Part shown: one piece after another, positions 36,730-45,101 of the stretch
Numbering within the stretch: the stretch's first letter is position 1
How the letters are laid out: each line of letters begins with the position of its first letter
Source: Agreia sp. Leaf283
GTDB lineage: Bacteria > Actinomycetota > Actinomycetes > Actinomycetales > Microbacteriaceae
Direction: 5' to 3'
NCBI RefSeq assembly: GCF_001422485.1
Contig: NZ_LMNF01000004.1
Location: 62,001-126,000, forward strand
DNA length: 64,000 nucleotides
Position numbers and translations under genes: made by a program
The notes under the pieces: generated by a model
Databases searched by the model: none
What the model was told of the DNA's origin: nothing
What the model saw: only the letters and a program-made list of their open reading frames with translations

Positions 36730-37365
36730 GTGAGCATCCCTGAGAACACCGAAGCCGAGCCCGCCGTTGCGGCTGAGCTCTTCGGAGACCGCATCGAGCT
36801 CGCTCGTCGATTCACGAACGCCCTCGCCACCCACGGCGAGGAGTACGGCTTGATCGGACCGCTCGAGCTCCCCCGCCTGTGGACCCGGCATATCCTCAAC
36901 TGTGCGATCGTGGCGCCGCTGCTGCGCGGGGGCACGGTTGGAGACATCGGCAGTGGAGCTGGTCTGCCGGGCATTGTTCTGGCGATCGCCCGACCCGACG
37001 TTCACTTCACCCTCATCGAGCCGATGGAGCGTCGGGTGAAGTGGCTGAATGATCAGGTGCAAGAACTCGAGCTCGACAACGTGGTGGTGCTGCGTGATCG
37101 GGCCGAAGATGTGCGTCTGCCCGAGGGCTTCGATCAGCTGACAGCCCGAGCTGTGAGCGCCTTCTCGAAGCTCATCCCCATGTGCGCTCCCCTGGTTGTT
37201 CCGGGTGGCGAGTTCATTCTGATGAAGGGCATCAACGCAGCCAAGGAGGTCGAGGCCGCCGAGAAGCAGATCCGCCGTTTCAAACTCCGCGACGTCGAGG
37301 TCATCGAGCTGGGCGAGGGAACACTGCCCGAGACCACCCGGGTGATCCGAGCCACGGTCTCCTGA
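36730..37365 (+). CDS. rsmG: 16S rRNA 7-methylguanosine methyltransferase RsmG
   Basis: 211-residue SAM-dependent enzyme (GidB) methylating G527 of 16S rRNA. The start is GTG 36730 (MSIPENTEAEPAVAAELFG). Motifs: LWTRHILNCAIVAPLL, VGDIGSGAGLPGIVLAI (SAM site) and LTARAVSAFSKLIP. Loss of this enzyme gives low-level streptomycin resistance in other bacteria. A parS site lies 11 bp after the stop. Confidence 0.95.
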   Translation: MSIPENTEAEPAVAAELFGDRIELARRFTNALATHGEEYGLIGPLELPRLWTRHILNCAIVAPLLRGGTVGDIGSGAGLPGIVLAIARPDVHFTLIEPMERRVKWLNDQVQELELDNVVVLRDRAEDVRLPEGFDQLTARAVSAFSKLIPMCAPLVVPGGEFILMKGINAAKEVEAAEKQIRRFKLRDVEVIELGEGTLPETTRVIRATVS

Positions 37366-37375
37366 GAGAAGCCGA

Positions 37376-37391
37376 TGTTTCACGTGAAACA
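37376..37391. promoter_or_regulatory. parS site 1
   Basis: TGTTTCACGTGAAACA, the perfect 16-bp ParB-binding palindrome, 11 bp after rsmG. Confidence 0.95.
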
Positions 37392-38315
37392 TCGATGGGC
37401 GCGCTGACCACGGGTTGGTTCGTGTGCGACCGTGGCAATCGGTCTTTTTCTGGACAGCAGGAAAGGACGAAGAGCCCCACAGACCGGCCGGTTTTTCCGA
37501 ATGCGTGGAGAACCCGCGCCGGAACTAAGTGAAGCGGACCCTTGTCTTGGTTGGGGGTCGCGACTTGACGTCCGGGACAGTGACTCATGGTGACACTGTC
37601 TCCGGCAGATGCTGGTCTGGCTCAGAATGGAGCTGGGGACAGTCTCGTCAAGCGGATTCTGGGCATGAGCTCGAAGCAGCTCGAGGCGTTGTGGGTCGTC
37701 GGTCCGCGGTGGTGAGTGGTGTCGCGCGGTGGTCTGGTGTTGCTGCTGTCCCCTGCTCGCGAGGCCTGTCTTATGGGATACGGCAGCAGTGATCGCGTTC
37801 ATGTTCTCCGTGGCGGATGGGGCCATCGAGATTCGGGCTGGGTTTCAGGAACCCCTCCCCTGGATCGGTCCTGACTGAGATGCATGAGGGCGTCATACTC
37901 CGGGCGGAAGGCAGACACTCTTACGATCATGGGCCAGGCGCCCCGGGCGGTGCGCCTGCAGCGATGAACTGGAATGCAGTAACGACCCAGCGGCGCCGGG
38001 CCTGAGTTGCCCAGAGAACGCGTGTGTTTGACCGGCTGATGAGACCGGTCGCGGCCACCGCGAGTGATTTCGATAAGCCGTTCTTGTTCCGCGCGCGGCT
38101 ACTCAATCGGCGCATTCCGATGTTCAGTCAATAGTCCCCCGGTCGAACATTGAGTTCCGGTGCGCTGGTTCCGTCGGCTCGACGTGGTGACCGCTACTGG
38201 AAAAGAAAGCCCGCCGATCGAGTAGGTCGATTGCGGCCCTGTCGGCTCGTTGCTCGCGTGGCTACTCAATCTGCGAGATTGATGAGATCGACTTGTCGTC
38301 CTATTCCGGGCTCGA

Positions 38316-38331
38316 TGTTTCACGTGAAACA
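38316..38331. promoter_or_regulatory. parS site 2
   Basis: Perfect TGTTTCACGTGAAACA, 56 bp after the start of the GGCTACTCAATC module at 38260. Confidence 0.95.
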
Positions 38332-38710
38332 TGCGGCCATCGGCAACGAGATGCGCCTGTCGATTAGGCCGCTTGCGGCCGTATCGAGGCCACGGCCAGG
38401 GGACGTTTACTCGTCTGCATGATCCCCGTGTAGTTACGTGATCCGGGCATGAGCATGGTCTGTGAGTACGCCCGCGGCCGGACAGGCTTCTCGGCCGGTT
38501 AGTCCCCGGCGGGGGACAGTGGATTCGGATGCGCCGGTCGTTCTGGTTGCAGCGGGAGGTTCTGTCGACAAGGTCCGCCGGTCGGATAGGCCGCCCGCGG
38601 CAGTATCGAGGCCACTGTGAGGTGATTTCGATACGCCCGCTCGTTCCTCCCGTGGCTACTCAATCGGCGCGAGAGTTTAGATTGACCTTTTCGCCGATTC
38701 TGGACGCCTA

Positions 38711-38726
38711 TGTTTCACGTGAAACA
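38711..38726. promoter_or_regulatory. parS site 3
   Basis: Perfect TGTTTCACGTGAAACA, 57 bp after the start of the module at 38654 and 395 bp from site 2. Confidence 0.95.
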
Positions 38727-39054
38727 TGCGATCATCGGCGACAGCGCGCGCCGGTCGAGTAGGCCGCCCGCGGCCGCATCGAGGCCACTTTCACTGATCT
38801 CCTTTCGCCTTCTCGATCCTCATGTGGTTACTCGATCAGGGCATCAGGATGGTCTGTGAGTACTCCCCCGGCCGAACGGTCTATCGTCCGGACAGTCCCT
38901 GGGAGGCACAGTGGATTCCGACGCGCTTGTCTCGCTGGCCGCGGCCGTATCGAGGCCGCTGTGTGGTGATTGTGATACGCCGGTTCGTTCCTAGCGTGGC
39001 TACTCAATCGGCGCGAGGGTTTCGATTGACCTTCCCGCCGATCCTGAACGCCTA

Positions 39055-39070
39055 TGTTTCACGTGAAACA
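39055..39070. promoter_or_regulatory. parS site 4
   Basis: Perfect TGTTTCACGTGAAACA, 57 bp after the start of the module at 38998. Confidence 0.95.
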
Positions 39071-39842
39071 CGCGACCATTGGCGAGGACATGTGCCGGTC
39101 CAGTAGGCCGCTTGCCGCAGGGCCGCTTCCGCAGTATCGGGACTACTTTCAGGTGATGTCGATTCGCGAGATCGCTCCTCGTATGGATATTCGATCCGGG
39201 TATCAGGACGGTCTGTGAGTACTCCCCCGCCCGGACAGACCTCTCGGCCGGATAGTCCCCGGCGGGACAGTGGATTCCCGACCGCCGGTCGTTCTGGTCT
39301 CAGCGCTACGCTCTGTCGAAGAAGTGCGCCGGTCGAGTAAACCGCCTGCGGCCGTATCGCGGCCTCGGTGGATGGTTCTGAGATGCCGGCTCGTGCTTCG
39401 CGTGGTTACGCAATCGGTGCGTTCGTGTGTTCAGTCGATGTCCCTCCGCCGAGTCGGTCCGGCCTGTTCGCCTGACCGGCCAGCACTGTTCGTGGCGGGG
39501 ACTCTGGCAGACGAAGTGCTCCGGAGCAGGCGGGCCACGGATATAAGGAGGCCGCTGTGAGGTGATTTCGATACGCTGGCTCGTTCCTCGCGCGGCTACT
39601 CAATCGGCGCGTTCGTGTGCTCAATCGATGTCCCTCCGCTTAGTCGACTCGGCTGGGTTGGCCGTCGGGCCCGCACTGTCCGTGAAGGGGATTCTGGCGG
39701 ACGAAGTGCTCCGGCCAAGTAGGCCGGCCGCAGGTATATCGAGGCCACCGTAAAGTGATTTCGATACGCCGGCTCGTTCCTCGCTCGGCTACTCAATCAG
39801 CGCGAAGGGAGGATCCGGCTGGCCGATCAGTTTGGATAGCTG

Positions 39843-39858
39843 TGTTTCACGTGAAACA
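39843..39858. promoter_or_regulatory. parS site 5
   Basis: Perfect TGTTTCACGTGAAACA, 56 bp after the start of the module at 39787 and 788 bp (twice 394) from site 4. Confidence 0.95.
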
Positions 39859-40250
39859 TTGACGGAGTAGGTCGATGATTCCCGACTCGACGCGTTACCG
39901 GTGAAACGCATCGTGGGGACAGATTCTCGTCAACCCCATTCCACAATCGCTCGCACCATATTCGCCTACTCGACTTTGTGGCCGCGAGTCAAGGTGCGCG
40001 CCGAACTTTTCGTTCGCTGAAACGGATCCTAAGCGATTTTCGGCTCTGCGAAAAAACCCGAAATCGGGACCAGATTCGACCGATTCTGGTCTCAACTTAG
40101 AGTTTCCAGCGGCGACAGGTACTTTGGTCTAGGGACGATTTCGTTTCGACATCTGGTCGTTTCAGTGGTCGATCGATGTCTCCCATCCCCCTCCCCCGAC
40201 CTCGGGTCTCAACAGGTCGACAACGGAACTCAGCAAGTCAGGATTTGTGG

Positions 40251-41177
40251 ATGTCAACGGAAGCAATCGGCGGAGCAGCATCATTCGATGCGTCGACGCC
40301 CCTGGCTCGTGAACTGGCCGACCTCTCGAACCGGCGACGCAATTTCGCCAAACGTGTCGTGCCACTGCCGGAGACCACGAGGGTGTTCACGGTCGCGAAC
40401 CAGAAGGGGGGCGTGGGCAAGACCACGACGACGGTCAACCTTGCCGCTGCCCTCGCGCGGAGCGGAGCTCGAGTGCTCGTCATCGACCTCGACCCCCAGG
40501 GCAATGCGTCGACAGCATTGGGAGTCGAACACCGCGCTGAGACGCCGAGCGTCTACGACGCTCTGATCCGAGACGAGCCGATGTCGGATCTCGTGCAGAA
40601 GAGCCCCGAGTTCGACACCCTGTTCTGTGTGCCGGCGACCATCGACCTGGCAGGTGCCGAGATCGAACTCGTTCCCATGGTCGCCCGCGAGCAGCGGCTG
40701 CGCAGCAGCGTCGACACCTACCTGCAGGAGTCATTCGACGCCGGCGCCGCCTACCACTACGTCTTCATCGATTGCCCTCCCTCGTTGGGGCTGCTCACCA
40801 TCAACGCGTTCGTCGCAGCCCACGAGGTTCTCATCCCCATCCAGTGCGAGTACTACGCACTCGAGGGTCTGAGCCAACTGCTCAAGAACATCCAGCTGAT
40901 CGAGCGTCACCTGAATCCGACTTTGGCCGTGTCGACGATCCTGCTCACCATGTACGACGGACGAACACGCTTGGCTTTCCAGGTCGCTGAGGATGTGCGC
41001 AGCCACTTCCCCGACCAGACGCTCACCGCTGTTATCCCGCGGTCGGTGAGAGTGTCGGAGGCTCCCAGTTATGGTCAGACCGTGATCAGCTTCGACCCCA
41101 ATTCCCCCGGCGCGCTCTCGTATTTCGAGGCCGCAGCCGAGATCGCAGACAGAGGAGCGCCCACCGATGGCAACTAA
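40251..41177 (+). CDS. parA: Chromosome partitioning ATPase ParA
   Basis: 308-residue Walker-type ATPase that drives origin segregation with ParB. The start ATG 40251 (MSTEAIGGAASFDAS) is chosen over an upstream in-frame ATG at 40176 because GGA lies eight bases before it and the extra residues look non-native. The deviant Walker A KGGVGKTTTTVNLAAAL is present, as are Walker B YHYVFIDCPPSLGLLT and IPIQCEYYALEG. The parB start overlaps its last 11 bp. Confidence 0.95.
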   Translation: MSTEAIGGAASFDASTPLARELADLSNRRRNFAKRVVPLPETTRVFTVANQKGGVGKTTTTVNLAAALARSGARVLVIDLDPQGNASTALGVEHRAETPSVYDALIRDEPMSDLVQKSPEFDTLFCVPATIDLAGAEIELVPMVAREQRLRSSVDTYLQESFDAGAAYHYVFIDCPPSLGLLTINAFVAAHEVLIPIQCEYYALEGLSQLLKNIQLIERHLNPTLAVSTILLTMYDGRTRLAFQVAEDVRSHFPDQTLTAVIPRSVRVSEAPSYGQTVISFDPNSPGALSYFEAAAEIADRGAPTDGN

Positions 41178-42168
41178 GAAGAGAACAGGTCTGGGCCGCG
41201 GAATCGGCGCCCTCATTCCCACGAACGATGCGGTCGACGCCGACGGTCGGCCAGGAGCCAGGCCCGTCGATGTCTTCTTCGCTGATCGCGGCGATGCGAC
41301 GGTGTCGTCGCTGCCCCAGGCGAGTCGCCCCGAGACGGAGCTGGTCGAGGTGCCGGGTGCCCGGCTGGCGCACCTGAACCCTGCCGACATCGTTCCCAAC
41401 GCGAAGCAGCCGCGCGCCGTCTTCAAGGAGGACGACCTGGCCGAGCTCGTGGTGTCGATTCGCGAGATCGGTGTGCTGCAGCCTGTCGTCGTGCGGCCGT
41501 TACCCGTTGTGGAGGGCGAGAAGCCCAAGTACGAGTTGGTCATGGGCGAGCGTCGCCTGCGCGCAACGCGCCAGGTCGGCCTCGACACGATCCCGGCGAT
41601 CGTCAAGGACACCGCAGACGAGAACATGCTGCGCGATGCTCTGCTCGAGAACCTCCACCGCTCAGAGCTCAACCCGCTCGAAGAGGCGTCCGCCTACCAG
41701 CAGCTGTTGAGCGACTTCGGCATCACTCAAGACGAGCTGGCTACGCGCATCGGCCGATCGCGCCCCCAGATCACCAATACCATTCGCCTGCTTCGCCTAC
41801 CGGCCGCCGTACAGAAGCGCGTTGCGGCCGGAGTTCTGAGCGCGGGCCATGCGCGCGCCGTGCTCTCAGCCGGCGATGCCGACGCGATGACTCGCCTGGC
41901 CGACAAGATCGTGAACGAGGACCTCTCGGTTCGCGCTGCCGAGGCGGCGGCGACAGCCGTGCCGAAGCCGGCGAAGGCCAAGACGGCCGCGGGCACGAAG
42001 CGCGGTCACCTCGATGAGATCGCCGATCGGCTGGGCGATCGCCTCGACACCCGTGTGAAGGTGAGCCTCGGCAGGACCAAGGGCCAGATTGTCATCGACT
42101 TCGCGACCATCGGCGACCTGAATCGCATCCTCGCGGAACTGGGCGACAAAGGCTTCGGTCGCCCCTGA
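41167..42168 (+). CDS. parB: Chromosome partitioning protein ParB
   Basis: 333-residue CTP-dependent clamp that loads at parS and spreads. The N-terminus MATKKRTGLGRGIGALIP is typical. The CTP-binding boxes include NAKQPRAVF and GERRLRATRQVGL with ENLHRSELNPLEEA. The central helix-turn-helix (about 190-215) has TQDELATRIGRSRPQITNTIRLLRLP, and the C-terminal dimerisation domain ends DLNRILAELGDKGFGRP. Seven parS sites flank the parAB operon. Confidence 0.97.
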   Translation: MATKKRTGLGRGIGALIPTNDAVDADGRPGARPVDVFFADRGDATVSSLPQASRPETELVEVPGARLAHLNPADIVPNAKQPRAVFKEDDLAELVVSIREIGVLQPVVVRPLPVVEGEKPKYELVMGERRLRATRQVGLDTIPAIVKDTADENMLRDALLENLHRSELNPLEEASAYQQLLSDFGITQDELATRIGRSRPQITNTIRLLRLPAAVQKRVAAGVLSAGHARAVLSAGDADAMTRLADKIVNEDLSVRAAEAAATAVPKPAKAKTAAGTKRGHLDEIADRLGDRLDTRVKVSLGRTKGQIVIDFATIGDLNRILAELGDKGFGRP

Positions 42169-42187
42169 TCCACTCCCCTAAACGCAA

Positions 42188-42221
42188 CAACCCCGATGTT
42201 TCACGTGAAACATCGGGGTTG
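42188..42221. terminator. parB terminator with parS site 6 as its core
   Basis: A 34-bp perfect palindrome whose arms are CAACCCCGATGTTTCAC and its complement, 20 bp after the parB stop. Its centre is the exact 16-bp parS (42197-42212). In RNA it forms a 17-bp stem, so it can serve both as terminator and as ParB site. Confidence 0.8.
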
Positions 42222-42245
42222 CGTTGTTAAAGACCAGGGAGGGCA

Positions 42246-42261
42246 TGTTTCACGTGAAACA
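42246..42261. promoter_or_regulatory. parS site 7
   Basis: Perfect TGTTTCACGTGAAACA, 49 bp from site 6, between the parB and ddl-like stop codons. Confidence 0.95.
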
Positions 42262-42274
42262 TTCCGGCTGCAGG

Positions 42275-43237
42275 TCAGGCTGAGGCGTCTGCGATTGCCT
42301 TCTCGCCGAGAGCCTCGTACACCTGTCCGAGGTTGAGCCCTGCAGCCTGGATGGCCTGTGGGACGAGGGAGGTCTCCGTGAGGCCGGGCAGAACGTTCGC
42401 CTCGAGGAACCAGACCACGCCGTCATCATCGACGATCAGGTCGACGCGAGAGATGTGGCGAAGCGCCAGCGTGTTGTGAATCGAGAGTGCCGTGGACTGG
42501 GCCAGCTCGGTGATATCACTCGACAGGCGAGCGGGTGTGAAGAAGCGGGTCTCCCCCGCGTTGTAGCGCGCGTCGTAGCCATAGACGCCGAGGCGCGGCT
42601 CGATCTCGACGGCGGGCAGCGCGTAGGGGCCATCGCCGGTGTCGATCACACCGACAGAGATCTCAGTGCCCGAGACGCGACGCTCGATGAGCGCGACATC
42701 GCCGTAGGTGTACGCCTCGACCACGCCGCGACGAAGGTCGTCGGTGTCGGCCACCATCGTGACGCCCTGTGCAGATCCACCCATGGCCGGCTTCACGACG
42801 AGGTCCGTGCCGAACTGGCTGGCTACGCGATCGAGAACCTGGGCGGAACCTAGCTCCCGGAACGTGTCGCGAGGAAGGGTGATCGACTCCGGTGTGGAGA
42901 ACCCGGCACGCGCCACGATGACCTTGGCCGTGGGCTTGTGCCAGGCCAGCCGACTGGATCCCGGCTGCGACCCGACGTAGGTGATGTCGAGAGCATCCAG
43001 CAGTGCGCGCAGGGCGCCGTCCTCACCGCTGGCGCCGTGCAGTGCGGGCCAGACCACGTCGGGACGGTTCGTCTCGAGATAGGACAGGAGCGACGCATCC
43101 GGTTCGCGCAGAATCACGGTGTGCCCACGATCGAGCAGGCCGTCGGCCACGCGCCGACCCGATCGAAGTGAGACGTCGCGCTCGTGCGAGATGCCTCCGG
43201 CCAGAACGACGACGGTACGAGAGGTCACGGTATTCAT
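42275..43237 (-). CDS. D-alanine--D-alanine ligase family protein (ATP-grasp)
   Basis: 320-residue ATP-grasp ligase. The N-terminal part has VVVLAGGISHERDVSLRSGRRV, like Ddl. Later motifs are PALHGASGEDGALRALLD, VVKPAMGGSAQGVT and the metal/ligand loop FLEANVLPGLTETSLVPQA. This makes it a D-Ala-D-Ala ligase or a close paralogue. Actinobacteria usually have another ddl elsewhere, so it may be a second copy with altered specificity. It starts 2 bp after the aminotransferase stop, suggesting an operon. Confidence 0.85.
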   Translation of the reverse strand: MNTVTSRTVVVLAGGISHERDVSLRSGRRVADGLLDRGHTVILREPDASLLSYLETNRPDVVWPALHGASGEDGALRALLDALDITYVGSQPGSSRLAWHKPTAKVIVARAGFSTPESITLPRDTFRELGSAQVLDRVASQFGTDLVVKPAMGGSAQGVTMVADTDDLRRGVVEAYTYGDVALIERRVSGTEISVGVIDTGDGPYALPAVEIEPRLGVYGYDARYNAGETRFFTPARLSSDITELAQSTALSIHNTLALRHISRVDLIVDDDGVVWFLEANVLPGLTETSLVPQAIQAAGLNLGQVYEALGEKAIADASA

Positions 43238-43239
43238 CC

Positions 43240-44565
43240 CTAATTGGTGTTGGGCGGCGGTGCTGTGTAGTTGTCGTCACGACGGACGGCGGTGAGGGGC
43301 CCTGTGGCCGAGAATGACTCGAGCAGGTCGCGCTCCGCGTTGATGACGCTGGTGAGGCGTCGGATGCCGAGCTTGATCTGCTCCGGTGTGGGATAGCAGA
43401 ACGAGAGTCGAATGTTGTTGCGGCCCTGCCCGTCGGCGAAGAACGCGGTTCCGGGCGTGTAGGCCACGAGTTCGGTCACCGCGCGGGGCAGCATCTGCTT
43501 CGAATCGAGATAGTCGGGCAGGGTGAGCCAGACGTAGAAGCCGCCGTTGGGGTTGGTCCAGCTCAGGTCTGGCAGGTACTCGGTGAGCGCTGAGAGCATG
43601 GTCTCTTTGCGCTCCTTGTAGATGCCACGGAACGTGTCGATCTGGCCTTTCCAATCGGCCGTGTCGAGGTATTGGCTGATGATGAGCTGGCTGAACGAAC
43701 TCGGGCTGAGCACGGCTGCCTCGTTGGCGAGGATCAGTTTCTCGCGGATGGCGTGGGGCGCGAGGGCCCAGCCCACCCGGAAGCCCGGGGCGAGGGTCTT
43801 CGAGAAGGTGCCCAGGTAGATGACGCCGTCGGTTTCGAGCGACCGGATGGCGGCGGGCGGCTTCTCTTCGAAGTAGAGCAGGCCGTAGGGGTTGTCCTCG
43901 AGAACGAGAATGCCCTCTGACCGGCAGATTTCGAGGATCTCGATGCGGCGTTCCCAGCTGAGCGTGACGCCGGCCGGGTTGTGGAAGGTGGGGATCGTGT
44001 AGAGGAACTTGATGCGCTTGCCCGCGCGCTTGAGGCCGGCGATATGCTCGCGCAGAGCCTCGGGGATGAGCCCGTGCTCGTCCATGGGAACGTGCTCGAT
44101 CTCGGCCTGATACGACTTGAAGATGACCACGGCGGTGACGTAGCTGGGGCCTTCGGAGAGAACGACGTCGCCCGGGTCGAGGAAGAGCTTGCTGACGAGT
44201 TCGAGCGCGTGCTGCGAGCCCGTGGTGACGACGACATCGTCGACGCCCGCCTTGATGCCCTCAAGCGCCATGACGTCGAGGATCTGCTCACGGAGAGCGG
44301 GAACGCCCTGGCCCGATCCGTACTGGAGTGCAGCCGCACCGTTGCCGGTCATGACACGATTCATCGCGTCGATGACGAGGTCTTGGGGAAGACCCGAGAC
44401 GAAGGGCATTCCTCCGGCGAGCGAGACCACCTCGGGGCGGGAGGCCACAGCGAAGAGTGCACGCACCTCGGAGGCCGCCAGGCCTGCCGCCCGGGCGGCG
44501 TAGTTGCCGTACCAGGGGTCGAGGTTGTTTCCTGTGCCACTTCGAGTGTTGTCGTTCACGCGCAT
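43240..44565 (-). CDS. PLP-dependent aminotransferase (class I/II, 2-aminoadipate/MocR-like)
   Basis: About 441 residues, fold type I aminotransferase. The PLP lysine is in YLGTFSKTLAPGFRVGWALAP; other motifs are LAGGMPF, GSGQGVPALREQILD, SEGPSYVTAV and LEDNPYGLLYFE. The substrate is probably an aliphatic or aromatic amino acid and cannot be fixed. ATG 44565 is used; GTG 44559 has better spacing to the AGGA at about 44569 and may be the true start. The pair with the D-Ala ligase-like gene may serve cell-wall precursor or amino-acid metabolism (inference). Confidence 0.88.
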   Translation of the reverse strand: MRVNDNTRSGTGNNLDPWYGNYAARAAGLAASEVRALFAVASRPEVVSLAGGMPFVSGLPQDLVIDAMNRVMTGNGAAALQYGSGQGVPALREQILDVMALEGIKAGVDDVVVTTGSQHALELVSKLFLDPGDVVLSEGPSYVTAVVIFKSYQAEIEHVPMDEHGLIPEALREHIAGLKRAGKRIKFLYTIPTFHNPAGVTLSWERRIEILEICRSEGILVLEDNPYGLLYFEEKPPAAIRSLETDGVIYLGTFSKTLAPGFRVGWALAPHAIREKLILANEAAVLSPSSFSQLIISQYLDTADWKGQIDTFRGIYKERKETMLSALTEYLPDLSWTNPNGGFYVWLTLPDYLDSKQMLPRAVTELVAYTPGTAFFADGQGRNNIRLSFCYPTPEQIKLGIRRLTSVINAERDLLESFSATGPLTAVRRDDNYTAPPPNTN

Positions 44566-44698
44566 GTCCTGACAGTGGGTCATTCTGGTTTCAGATCGCC
44601 TGATTCCAGACCGAAATTCCATACTAACCAGCCCCGGGCGTGTCGAATGCCGGGCGGAACGCATCCGGGGCCACAGGCATCCGACTGGCCCTTAACGC

Positions 44699-44733
44699 CG
44701 ACAGGCCCCCCGCGATGAGCGGGAGGCCTGTCG
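44699..44733 (-). terminator. Terminator after trxA
   Basis: Arms CGACAGGCCCCCCGC and GCGGGAGGCCTGTCG with a 5-nt loop; a 15-bp stem with one mismatch, 12 bp past the trxA stop. Confidence 0.9.
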
Positions 44734-44744
44734 AGTCGAGCGAT

Positions 44745-45071
44745 CTACGCGAGGAAGTCTGCGAGGTCCTTCTCGAGCGCAGCCTTGGGCTTGGCGCCGA
44801 TGATGGTCTTCACGACCTCGCCGCCCTTGTAGACCTTGAGCGCGGGGATCGACGTGATCATGTACTTCGCGGCGGTCTGGGGGTTGTCATCGACGTTGAG
44901 CTTGACGATCTCGATCTTGTCGCCGTGCTCGTCGGCGATCTGGTCGAGGATGGGGCCGACGGCGCGACACGGGCCGCACCACTCTGCCCAGAAGTCGACC
45001 AGGATCGGCTTGTCGGACTGGAGGACGTCGGCATCGAAGCTGGCGTCGGTGACTGCCTTGGCATTGGACAT
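44745..45071 (-). CDS. trxA: Thioredoxin
   Basis: 108-residue redox protein with the active site WCGPC (about 31-35) and the cis-Pro in TSIPALKVY. It receives electrons from TrxB, encoded 30 bp upstream. ATG 45071 follows an AAAGGGG/AACGAAAG-type region. Normal length for the family. Confidence 0.97.
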   Translation of the reverse strand: MSNAKAVTDASFDADVLQSDKPILVDFWAEWCGPCRAVGPILDQIADEHGDKIEIVKLNVDDNPQTAAKYMITSIPALKVYKGGEVVKTIIGAKPKAALEKDLADFLA

Positions 45072-45101
45072 GATTGCTTCTTTCGTTGAAAGGGGAGAAA
45101 A

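Larger units (their letters stand above)
38041..39858. repeat. Diverged repeat array with phased parS sites
   Basis: The module GGCTACTCAATC occurs exactly at 38097, 38260, 38654, 38998, 39594 and 39787, with a degenerate copy at 39404. It is usually preceded by TTTCGATACGCC-like sequence. The spacings are 163, 394, 344, 406, 190 and 193 bp. A second module beginning GGTCTGTGAGTA and ending near CAGTGGATTC occurs at 38457, 38851 and 39210. parS begins 56 or 57 bp after the first module in four units. Confidence 0.85.
37366..40250. other. 2.9-kb gene-free parS/repeat region
   Basis: No convincing gene on either strand; short open frames here lack ribosome sites, family resemblance and consistent codon use. 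The left third (37392-38040) is unique sequence of unknown role. The rest (38041-39858) is an array of diverged repeats with five perfect parS sites in the whole region. The right end (39859-40250) holds the upstream region of parA. Confidence 0.85.

Noticed and set aside
37380-37826. Minus-strand open frame in the rsmG-parA gap
   Set aside because: No convincing ribosome site; the product is rich in Ser/Arg/Pro/His and resembles nothing known, and it ends inside the parS-flanking sequence.
39270-39560. Plus-strand open frame within the repeat array
   Set aside because: It spans repeat modules also found in non-coding copies, and no ribosome site or domain is seen.
38041-39858. Possible CRISPR array
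   Set aside because: Repeats are diverged, irregularly spaced by 160-406 bp, contain parS palindromes and have no uniform spacers or cas genes nearby.
40176-40250. Upstream start of parA
   Set aside because: The added 25 residues contain Pro/Arg-rich text unlike ParA and have no ribosome site; ATG 40251 fits better.
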